Shown: positions 1 to 5,726 of the stretch, piece by piece | Layout of the letters: every line of letters begins with the position of its first letter | How positions within the stretch are numbered: the first letter of the stretch is position 1 | From: Actinomycetes bacterium | Lineage (GTDB): Bacteria; Actinomycetota; Acidimicrobiia; Acidimicrobiales; RAAP-2 | DNA: 9,299 bases | Direction of reading: 5' to 3' | Assembly (NCBI GenBank): GCA_021850345.1 | Contig: JAJZMN010000244.1 | Location: forward strand, 1 to 9,299 | The notes under the pieces: generated by a model | The model's input: only the letters and a program-made list of their open reading frames with translations | Databases searched by the model: none | Told to the model about the DNA's origin: nothing | Position numbers and translations under genes: made by a program

Positions 1-108
1 ACGCCCTACGGCCAGCAGACGCCCTACGGCCAGCAGACGCCCTACGGCCAGCAGACGCCCTACGGCCAGCAGACGCCCTACGGCCAGCAGACGCCCTACG
101 GCCAGCAG
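1..108 (+). repeat. Perfect 18-bp tandem repeat, six copies, coding for TPYGQQ
   Basis: The unit acgccctacggccagcag occurs six times without a single mismatch (1-18, 19-36, 37-54, 55-72, 73-90, 91-108), followed by a diverged seventh unit reading SPYAPPQ from 109. The array starts exactly at the window edge, so more copies may lie upstream. Each unit is six codons, so changes in copy number would keep the frame. Synonymous positions are identical too, which indicates recent expansion by slippage or recombination rather than selection on protein sequence alone. Confidence 0.98.
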
Positions 109-954
109 AGCCCGTACGCCCCGCCGCAGTCCCCTCCCTTCGCCTGGCCGTATGTGCCGCCCGCTCGGGCCCGGGCGCCGCTCTCGCCGGAGGAACGGCG
201 ACGGCGGACGCGCCGAGCGCTCGCGTTCGCGGGCGTGCTCGTCATCGCGGTCGGCGCAGGCATAGGCATCGGCGCCGAGATTGCACCGACAACCCCCGCC
301 GCGACGGCACGCAACCTGGTCAACAGCGCGATCTCGGCTGCCACGAAGGCCGGGAGCTACCACTACGTCGAGCGCTCGACAGCCCTCGGAGTGCCTGACG
401 ACATCAAGGGAGATGCCGCACCGAACGGTGGCCGCCAGGTGATCTTGCAGCGCTGCAGTGGCGGGACAACGTTCTTCCACCTCCGCCTCGTCAACGGTGT
501 CGTCTACTTCAATGGCACACGCACCGCGGTCCTCGACCAGCTCGGCGTGCCCCCCGCTCGGGCGTCGTCGGCCGCAGGAAAGTGGGTGAAGGTGGTGAAG
601 GGGGACAAGATCTACAGCACACTGGCCGACGGCATCACCACGCGCTCCAACATCTCCCAGCTTCACGGCGCCCTCATCCCGCTGTCGACCAAGAAGACTC
701 AGGGGTCCTCCACCGAGGTGCTCGGCGCACTCTCGAGGGCAAAGCACCGCTTGATCGGTACTGCAGCACTCGTCCTCGACAGCGCCGGAAGGCCGACGTC
801 GCTGCGCGGCTCCGCCTCGACGACGACAGGCAACCACTACGTGGTGGCGTGGACGTTCAGCCGATATGGCGAGTCGGTCCCGGTGAAGGCGCCACCGAAC
901 GCCGTGCCATACGGCTCGCTCCACGCGACGCCGACGAAGACCCTCTGCCGCTGA
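1..954 (+). CDS. Single-pass membrane protein with TPYGQQ-repeat tail and LppX/LprG-like external domain (5' partial)
   Basis: The frame is open from base 1 to the TGA at 952-954, giving 317 visible codons; the true start lies left of the window. A GTG at 154 is in frame but lies inside the repeat-rich tail's continuation, so it is unlikely to be the start. Visible order: six perfect TPYGQQ repeats (codons 1-36); a Pro/Tyr/Ala-rich stretch; a basic cluster EERRRRTRR (about codons 64-72); one hydrophobic helix (about codons 74-96); then an external domain of about 220 residues. That domain contains SYHYVE near its start and ends with a W-x-F-x-x-Y-G-x-x-V-x-V-x-x-P pattern. This layout and ending resemble the LppX/LprAFG-type lipid-binding domains of actinobacteria, but no lipobox is visible. 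Two cysteines (QRCSGG and TLCR at the end) could form a disulfide. Basic residues before the helix imply a cytoplasmic tail. The exact function is unknown; the fold assignment is an inference. Confidence 0.8.
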   Translation, partial: TPYGQQTPYGQQTPYGQQTPYGQQTPYGQQTPYGQQSPYAPPQSPPFAWPYVPPARARAPLSPEERRRRTRRALAFAGVLVIAVGAGIGIGAEIAPTTPAATARNLVNSAISAATKAGSYHYVERSTALGVPDDIKGDAAPNGGRQVILQRCSGGTTFFHLRLVNGVVYFNGTRTAVLDQLGVPPARASSAAGKWVKVVKGDKIYSTLADGITTRSNISQLHGALIPLSTKKTQGSSTEVLGALSRAKHRLIGTAALVLDSAGRPTSLRGSASTTTGNHYVVAWTFSRYGESVPVKAPPNAVPYGSLHATPTKTLCR

Positions 955-1001
955 TCACCGCGGCCGGCCCAGCGACGACAACTCGGGTAGCCGCCCCACC
1001 C

Positions 1002-1718
1002 TCATGAGCGCAGGGTTCTCTCGAGGAAGTCGAGGGTGACCGGCCAGGAGGCCGCGGCGGCTTCAGGATTGGAGAACATCGGAGCAAAGGAGTTCTCGAA
1101 GGCATGGCCGGCCTGCTCCTGCACCACCACTTCGGTACCTGGTCGCCCCGCGAAGACCGCGGTGACCGCGTCGATCTCGTCACGGGGGATATAGGGATCG
1201 GCTCCGCCGAAGTGGAACAGGACCGGACAGGTGATCCGGTCGGCGAGGTCGAGCTCCGACGCGATCCCGGAGCCGTAGTAGGAGACGCACGCGTCCGGAT
1301 CCGAGGCGGCGGCCACCTCGTACGCGAGCCGCCCTCCCAGGCAGTAGCCCAGGACCGCCACCTTGCCGGTGACCTCCGGGAGCGTCCGGAGGTGTCTCAG
1401 CGCAGCGACGAGGTCGCCGGTGGTGACGTCTTTGGGGATCTCCGAGAACCGGCCCATGTAGCCGAACGCGACCTCGAGCGCCGCCTCGTCGTGTGCCAGT
1501 GACACGTTGCGCTCGACGCGCCAGAAGACGTCTGGGACGAGCACCGAGTAGCCGAGCCCGGCGAGCAGCGTCGCCTTGGCCTGGAGGAACTCCCCCACCC
1601 CGTAGATCTCCTGAAGGAGGAGGATGCCCGGACCGCCCTCCTTGGAAACGAATGCGTGGGCGTCGAACCACTCCCCTGTCGGGGCGGCGACGCGCTCGTT
1701 TCTCGTCGCGACACTCAT
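1002..1718 (-). CDS. Dienelactone hydrolase family protein
   Basis: This 238-residue protein matches the dienelactone hydrolase (carboxymethylenebutenolidase-like) alpha/beta-hydrolase family in length and motifs. The nucleophile elbow GYCLGG carries Cys126 in place of the usual serine. Asp174 lies in GGADPYIP and His205 in QAGHAFEN. Glu37 in LLQEIYGV matches the glutamate that gates the cysteine in the Pseudomonas enzyme (Glu36, Cys123, Asp171, His202), and the spacing agrees. No signal peptide is seen, so it is probably cytoplasmic. The ATG at 1716-1718 is chosen because the conserved N-terminal strand follows directly; its ribosome-binding site is weak. It lies 50 bp downstream of the decarboxylase on the same strand, so co-transcription is likely. 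True dienelactone hydrolases act in chlorocatechol breakdown, but many family members act on other esters or lactones, and no other ring-cleavage gene is visible, so the substrate is open. Confidence 0.9.
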   Translation of the reverse strand: MSVATRNERVAAPTGEWFDAHAFVSKEGGPGILLLQEIYGVGEFLQAKATLLAGLGYSVLVPDVFWRVERNVSLAHDEAALEVAFGYMGRFSEIPKDVTTGDLVAALRHLRTLPEVTGKVAVLGYCLGGRLAYEVAAASDPDACVSYYGSGIASELDLADRITCPVLFHFGGADPYIPRDEIDAVTAVFAGRPGTEVVVQEQAGHAFENSFAPMFSNPEAAAASWPVTLDFLERTLRS

Positions 1719-1748
1719 GGCCGGCTCAGCGTAACGAGGGAGCAGCGA

Positions 1749-1788
1749 TCACGCCATCGTGGCGACAGTCACGCCATCGTGTCGACGA
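1749..1788. repeat. Imperfect 20-bp tandem duplication over the decarboxylase stop codon
   Basis: Bases 1749-1768 and 1769-1788 match at 17 of 20 positions, the first 13 being identical (tcacgccatcgtg). The second copy includes the stop codon and last codons of the decarboxylase; the first lies just past the stop in the 50-bp gap before the hydrolase gene. The first copy also contains a small inverted repeat, CGCCA-tcg-TGGCG (1752-1764), with no T-tract. It is probably a small duplication; a regulatory role is not shown. Confidence 0.7.
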
Positions 1789-3172
1789 TCTCGCGGATGA
1801 TGTCGACCGTCGTGTCGGGATGCAAGAGGGCGAGCCGACCGGTCGGCTCACCCTCCCACGTGGTCGGGGTTACGAACGCCACCTGGTCCGTGAGCAGCTG
1901 CGAGGACCAAGCCTCGTAGTCGGCTCTAGCCCAGCCGTTCCTTCGGAAGAGCACGACCGAGAGCGTCGGCTCGCGCACGAGCTCGAGGTAGGGCGTCTCG
2001 GAGATCAGCGACGCCGCGTCCCTCGTGTTGGCGAGCACGGTCTCGACCGCGTCGCGATAGGCGTTGGTGCCGTACACGGCGAGTGAGAACCACAGCGGCA
2101 AGCCCCTCGCGCGCCTGGTCAGGTGGTACGCGTAGTCGGTCGGGTTCCACGGCACATCCGCCGCAGGGACCTCGTCGCCCGCGTCACCCTCGTCGAGGCC
2201 GGGCAGCGTCTCGTGGATCACGTCGAGGTACGCCGCGTCCTGGGTGTGGACCGCTCTCGCGAGCGCCGGCTCCCGGTAGAGCAGGGCTGCGCAGTCGTAC
2301 GGGCCGAAAAGCCACTTGTGGGGGTCGACCACGAGCGAGTCCGCGTGCTCGATCCCCTCGAACATGCCCTTGGCAGTCCGGGAGAACAGCGCGCCCCCGC
2401 CGTACGCGGCATCGACGTGGAACCACAGGGCCCTGCGTCGCGCGATTGTCGCCACGGCGTCGAGGTCGTCGACGATCCCCGCATTGGTGGTGCCGGCGGT
2501 GGCGACGACGCCGACGACGTCCGCCGCGCCGCGCTGGCCGGAGCTGAGCGCGGTCTCCAGGGCCCGGCCGGTGAGCCGGTGATCTTCAGCCGGTACGAGA
2601 AACGGCTCGACGCCGAGCACGCGTAGAGCCTTCCCGACCGAGGAGTGCGCCTCGTCCGTGCACGCGACCTTCGGGCGCTCGGTGTGGTGCCCACGCAGCA
2701 CGGCGGTGTCGCGGGCGACCATGAGTGCCGAGAGGTTCCCCGCGGATCCGCCCGCCACGAAGCAGCCTCCGGCGCCCGCCGGCATCCCGGCCAACCGGGA
2801 GATGACGCCCAGAGCCTGATTCTCCGCAGAGACCGCCCCGGCTGCTTCGAGCCAAGAGGTCGCATGTAGCGAGCTGCTCGAAACCACCATGTCGAACAAG
2901 AGACTCGCCTTCGTCGGCGCAGCCGGGATGAACGAAAGGAATCTCGGGCTGTCCGACGACATCACCGCAGTCGCGAGCTGGTTCGCGAAGAGGTCGAGCA
3001 CCCGGGCGGGATCGTTGCCCTCAGGGGTGATGAGCCCGTCGAGCACATGGTGCAGGGGGGTGGCGTAGCCGCCGTAGTCGAGTGGCACCGGGTCCAGCGC
3101 CAGCCTGTCGCGGCAGTAGCCGAGGACGAGGTCTGCAGTCTTCTCGTCGAAGACGAACATGGGGTTCCGCAT
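1769..3172 (-). CDS. PLP-dependent group II amino acid decarboxylase (aromatic L-amino acid decarboxylase-like)
   Basis: This 467-residue protein belongs to the pyridoxal-phosphate group II decarboxylases (DDC/tyrosine/glutamate decarboxylase superfamily, fold type I). Visible markers: His176 in TDEAHSSV (stacks on the PLP ring); TAGTTNAG at about 225-232; Asp254 in HVDAAYGGG (binds the pyridine nitrogen); Lys286 in VDPHKWLFG (Schiff base); and the basic RRARGLPLW segment at 353-361. Spacings His-Asp (78) and Asp-Lys (32) agree with mammalian DDC (His192, Asp271, Lys303). Tyr315 lies 29 residues after the lysine, as does the catalytic-loop Tyr332 of DDC, which favours decarboxylation over aldehyde synthesis. 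The ATG at 3170-3172 is chosen: the frame stays open upstream to 3364 but only with low-complexity Arg/Gly/Ala sequence. AGGAGAGAG lies upstream, somewhat far from the ATG; an ATG four codons later is an alternative. It is probably first in a two-gene unit with the hydrolase. The substrate (aromatic amino acid, glutamate or another) cannot be decided. Confidence 0.92.
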   Translation of the reverse strand: MRNPMFVFDEKTADLVLGYCRDRLALDPVPLDYGGYATPLHHVLDGLITPEGNDPARVLDLFANQLATAVMSSDSPRFLSFIPAAPTKASLLFDMVVSSSSLHATSWLEAAGAVSAENQALGVISRLAGMPAGAGGCFVAGGSAGNLSALMVARDTAVLRGHHTERPKVACTDEAHSSVGKALRVLGVEPFLVPAEDHRLTGRALETALSSGQRGAADVVGVVATAGTTNAGIVDDLDAVATIARRRALWFHVDAAYGGGALFSRTAKGMFEGIEHADSLVVDPHKWLFGPYDCAALLYREPALARAVHTQDAAYLDVIHETLPGLDEGDAGDEVPAADVPWNPTDYAYHLTRRARGLPLWFSLAVYGTNAYRDAVETVLANTRDAASLISETPYLELVREPTLSVVLFRRNGWARADYEAWSSQLLTDQVAFVTPTTWEGEPTGRLALLHPDTTVDIIREIVDTMA

Positions 3173-3230
3173 CGTTGGCGTCGCTCTCTCCTGGTCAGCT
3201 CTATTCGTTCGTCGCAACTCGTTCTGATGG

Positions 3231-3240
3231 CGCGTACGCG
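3231..3240. promoter_or_regulatory. Perfect 10-bp palindrome, possible operator
   Basis: CGCGTACGCG is a perfect palindrome 58 bp upstream of the decarboxylase ATG, in the region where its promoter should lie. A regulator-binding role is inferred from position only; palindromes of this size also arise by chance in GC-rich DNA. Confidence 0.25.
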
Positions 3241-3429
3241 ACGGCCGGCGGCCCGCGGCACGCTCCTCCGCTCCGCGCGCCCGGCGTCCGCCGCCGCCAC
3301 GGCCCTCGGCATGCCAGTGTCGCAGCCCCTGGCCGTGCGGGCCACCCGCGGGGGCCCGGGTCACGCGGCTGCGGACTTCGGCCCAGGGCGTCCTGCTCCG
3401 AGGTCGGTACTCACGGCTCGGTTGCTCGG

Positions 3430-3457
3430 GCTTGGAGCCTCGGGCTTGGAGCCTCGG
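3430..3457. repeat. 14-bp tandem direct repeat, two exact copies
   Basis: gcttggagcctcgg occurs at 3430-3443 and again, identically, at 3444-3457, with a partial copy (gctcgg) just before. It is a short slippage-type duplication in non-coding DNA about 120 bp upstream of the tRNA-Cys gene. No function can be assigned. Confidence 0.85.
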
Positions 3458-3540
3458 GCGCGGCGAGAGCGCAAACGATCACCCTGTCCGCCATAGGGGC
3501 GGCGTGGCCCGCAAGAGCGCAAGAGGTTGCCGGCAGGGCC

Positions 3541-3568
3541 CTGACGTCGTGAGGAGGGGCGATAGGCT
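3541..3568 (+). promoter_or_regulatory. Likely promoter of tRNA-Cys
   Basis: CTGACG (3541-3546), a 16-base spacer and TAGGCT (3563-3568) form a reasonable housekeeping-sigma promoter. TAGGCT-like -10 boxes are common before stable RNA genes in actinobacteria. Transcription would start near 3575, a few bases before the mature tRNA at 3581. The assignment rests on motif and position only. Confidence 0.5.
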
Positions 3569-3580
3569 GACCCGACTCCA

Positions 3581-3652
3581 GGCGGCGTGGCCGAGTGGTT
3601 TAGGCAGGGGCCTGCAAAGCCCCGTACACCGGTTCGATTCCGGTCGCCGCCT
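3581..3652 (+). tRNA. tRNA-Cys (anticodon GCA)
   Basis: A full cloverleaf can be drawn. Acceptor GGCGGCG (3581-3587) pairs with CGCCGCC (3645-3651). The D stem is GCC/GGC (3590-3592, 3603-3605). Anticodon stem GGGGC/GCCCC (3607-3611, 3619-3623) holds the loop CTGCAAA with anticodon GCA at 3614-3616. T stem ACCGG/CCGGT (3628-3632, 3640-3644) holds the loop TTCGATT. The discriminator base is U (3652), the main identity base of tRNA-Cys, which supports the assignment. The CCA end is not encoded (ctg follows), so it must be added by a nucleotidyltransferase, as is usual for many actinobacterial tRNAs. Confidence 0.97.
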
Positions 3653-3953
3653 CTGGTTAGTTGTTGCTGGTCACAGCCAAATTCGAGCGCCCGTTCTCAG
3701 TCCGGCCGGAACGCCAACCTCGCGTCAGCCCCGCGCCAAGCTCACCCTGCTGTCTACCGGCGTCGTTCGCCTTCAGAAGGGCACTGCGAACTGAAGCCGT
3801 CACTTGCCCGCGCCGCGCGGCAATCAGGTCAGCGGTCCAGTCGTCGACGAAGCTGGGCGCAGGCACGGAGGATGGACGGCATCCGAGATGGAGACGACCG
3901 ACCTACGATCCCCGAGGTCAAGGTTCGAGCCTGGGGGAGGCATGCGAGGGTCG
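3653..3953. other. Intergenic stretch between tRNA-Cys and the GT-C-like gene
   Basis: About 300 bp without a gene I can defend. A 69-codon minus-strand frame (3657-3866, GTG start) has moderately protein-like sequence but no recognisable motif, and its third-position G/C content is lower than in the flanking genes; it may be a gene remnant or chance. No repeat of the tRNA 3' end that would mark an integration site is seen here. The G-rich segment GGGGGAGG (3933-3940) lies just before the next coding region. The promoter of the GT-C-like gene is not evident. Confidence 0.5.
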
Positions 3954-5591
3954 ATGTCCGCCGTCCTTCCAGCTGAGCTTCCCACCGAGGTGGCGACATC
4001 GCGAGTCGCCCTCGCAGGACGCGACATCCGGTCGGTCATCGCGCCCTGGCTGGCCGCAGCGCTCCCAGGGCTCCTGCTCCTTGGCATCGTCTTCCTCCAG
4101 CTCTCGAGGGGCTGGGCACCGATCTCGGACGACGCGGTGATCGCCACTCGGGCCTGGGACGTCCTGAGCAAGGCGGTCCCGCTCGTCGGCCAGGCGACCC
4201 TTGCGCACGGCCCCAAGGGCCGGGCCGTGTACGACCTCGGACCCCTCTACTACTTCCTCCTCACGCTGCCCGAGCACGCGTCCCCGACCACCGGCCCGCT
4301 CTTGGGCGCAGCGGGGATCTGGCTGGCGGCCGCTGGCACCTTCGTCGTCGCGGCCCGGTCGGCATACGGGGCCACCGGCATGTTCGTCGCGTCCGCGACG
4401 CTCTTCCTCCTCGCATGGGAGGTGCCGACCGTCGTCACCGATCCTCTGTGGAATCCACACGCTGCGGTCATGTGGTTCCTCAGTGCCACGGCGTCGCTCC
4501 TCGCAGTCATCGGTGGCCGCCACCGTTGGTATCCCTTCGCCACCTTCGCTGCGTCCTTGGCCATCCAGGCCAACATCGTGCTTCTCGCACCGATGGTGGT
4601 GCTCTGGCTCGCCGCCACTGCGGCCGCCACCGCCGCCACCGCCACGATGACCGGGACCGCGGATACCCGCTTGGCGGTGCGCGTCCGGCGTGTAGGGCCG
4701 GGCGTTCTGGTCGGCATCGTGTGCTGGATCCCGACGGTCGTACAGCAAGTGGCGGGACGCTCGGGAAACCTCTCGTCCTTCACGTGGTACCTCTCGCACC
4801 ACGCGTCGGTGGGGCTTGTCTTCGGTCTCAAGTCGATCGCCAGTGTGGTGGACCCTCGGATCATGGCGGCGGCCGTGCGCACGGGCTCCGTCGTCTTCAC
4901 CTCGACATTCGTCGCCCAGGAAAGCCCGGTCGTGGGCATCCTCGTCATGTGTGTTCTCGGCCTTCTCGCCACGTGGTGCCTCACCCACAACCGCGCGGAA
5001 GGTCGGGCGCTCGGTGTTGCCTTACTGGTCGCGATCTCCTTCGTGTTCACCTTCGCCGACGTCTCGCCCGACGCACTGGGATCGGTCGACTATTTGTCCG
5101 TCGTCCTCATCGCCATGGCAAGCGTCTTTTGGATCCTGCTCATCCTGGCCGCACTGTCGGCGGTCCCTGATCGCTTCTCGGAACTGGCGCCCCGCTCCTT
5201 CGGTCCGCTCTCGTGCGTGCTCGTGGTGGCAGCAGCGGCGATGCTCCTGTCGCGTACGGTGGGCGTCGCCGACATGGCGACGAGCGCGAGCAGCCAATCC
5301 ATCGTCAAGGACGCAACCGCGTACGTCGAGCAGCACGTGCCTCGTGGGCCCGTCGTGGCTGCGATTGCCGTCGACGGCCCTCGCCCCGAGGGGATCGCCG
5401 ACTACGCGGACTCCGCGGGTGTTGCCTGGAACCTCCGTGTCGCGGGCTGGCGTCCCGAGATCTACGGCGCGCTATGGAGCGTCTTTGGCACAACGTACGC
5501 GGCGTCCCGAGGCGCATACGTCGTGGTCGCGCACGTCAGCGACGCCAACCAACGCATCCAGTCGATCACGGTCCGTCGACCTAGCTCCTGA
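3954..5591 (+). CDS. Polytopic membrane protein, GT-C / glycosyltransferase 39-like
   Basis: The protein has 545 residues from the ATG at 3954. About ten or eleven hydrophobic segments span residues 27-433, followed by a soluble, probably external C-terminal domain of about 110 residues. After the first helix comes Asp-Asp (59-60, in APISDDAVIA), then a loop ending in YDLGPLYYFLLTLP (93-106) and later DPLWNPHA (163-170). An acidic pair after helix 1, a GPL-Y-Y-L motif and WNP fit GT-C glycosyltransferases of the PMT/ArnT/GT39 type. These move a sugar or similar group from a lipid-phosphate donor to an acceptor outside the membrane. Start choice is uncertain: ATGs at 3888, 3942 and 3954 share the frame. 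3942 sits only one base after GGGGGAGG; 3954 is preceded by GGAGG (13 bases away) and GAGGG (3 bases away), so I prefer it. An Ala/Thr run (221-232) reflects a GCC/ACC microsatellite. Acceptor and donor are unknown. The acyltransferase 135 bp downstream suggests envelope glycan or lipid modification. Confidence 0.75.
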   Translation: MSAVLPAELPTEVATSRVALAGRDIRSVIAPWLAAALPGLLLLGIVFLQLSRGWAPISDDAVIATRAWDVLSKAVPLVGQATLAHGPKGRAVYDLGPLYYFLLTLPEHASPTTGPLLGAAGIWLAAAGTFVVAARSAYGATGMFVASATLFLLAWEVPTVVTDPLWNPHAAVMWFLSATASLLAVIGGRHRWYPFATFAASLAIQANIVLLAPMVVLWLAATAAATAATATMTGTADTRLAVRVRRVGPGVLVGIVCWIPTVVQQVAGRSGNLSSFTWYLSHHASVGLVFGLKSIASVVDPRIMAAAVRTGSVVFTSTFVAQESPVVGILVMCVLGLLATWCLTHNRAEGRALGVALLVAISFVFTFADVSPDALGSVDYLSVVLIAMASVFWILLILAALSAVPDRFSELAPRSFGPLSCVLVVAAAAMLLSRTVGVADMATSASSQSIVKDATAYVEQHVPRGPVVAAIAVDGPRPEGIADYADSAGVAWNLRVAGWRPEIYGALWSVFGTTYAASRGAYVVVAHVSDANQRIQSITVRRPSS

Positions 5592-5726
5592 CCAAAGTGG
5601 CCGTGAGCGCGCGCCCGAGGCGACAAGGAGCAAGCGCCGTCCTCTGGGAGCATCGGAGGGCACCGCGACGGTTGCGGGAGAGCCGACTCGCGCTCGGAGG
5701 GTCGTTCAACGTGGCAAGCAACTGAG
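5592..5726. other. Short intergenic gap between the GT-C-like gene and the acyltransferase
   Basis: These 135 bp are GC-rich and have no clear terminator or promoter. GGAGGG (5696-5701) lies 25 bases before the acyltransferase ATG, too far to be a normal ribosome-binding site. The absence of a terminator leaves co-transcription of the two genes possible. Confidence 0.4.

Larger units (their letters stand above)
3173..3540. other. GC-rich non-coding stretch upstream of the decarboxylase
   Basis: About 370 bp lie between the decarboxylase start and the presumed tRNA promoter. Open frames across it, on both strands, translate to low-complexity Arg/Ala/Gly/Pro-rich sequence without recognisable motifs, so I call no gene. 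It should hold the minus-strand promoter of the decarboxylase/hydrolase unit, but I see no convincing -35/-10 pair. It contains a perfect 10-bp palindrome, CGCGTACGCG (3231-3240), about 60 bp upstream of the decarboxylase start, and a short direct repeat at 3430-3457. Confidence 0.6.

Noticed and set aside
3173..3364. 64-residue N-terminal extension of the decarboxylase
   Set aside because: The open frame extends upstream, but the residues are Arg/Gly-rich low complexity unlike the family. The ATG at 3172 has purine-rich sequence upstream and gives the usual family length.
3047..3552. Two plus-strand frames across the decarboxylase 5' end and the GC-rich gap
   Set aside because: They have no recognisable motif, no good ribosome-binding site, and composition typical of GC-rich non-coding DNA.
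3917..3941. T-arm-like GGTTCGAGCC before the GT-C-like gene, considered as a tRNA remnant or attachment site
   Set aside because: Flanking bases do not form a tRNA stem, and the segment does not match the tRNA-Cys 3' end.
3918..4988. 356-codon minus-strand open frame opposite the GT-C-like gene
   Set aside because: Its translation is Arg/Gly/Asp/His-rich low-complexity sequence with no motif. It mirrors the third-position G/C bias of the real plus-strand membrane-protein gene.
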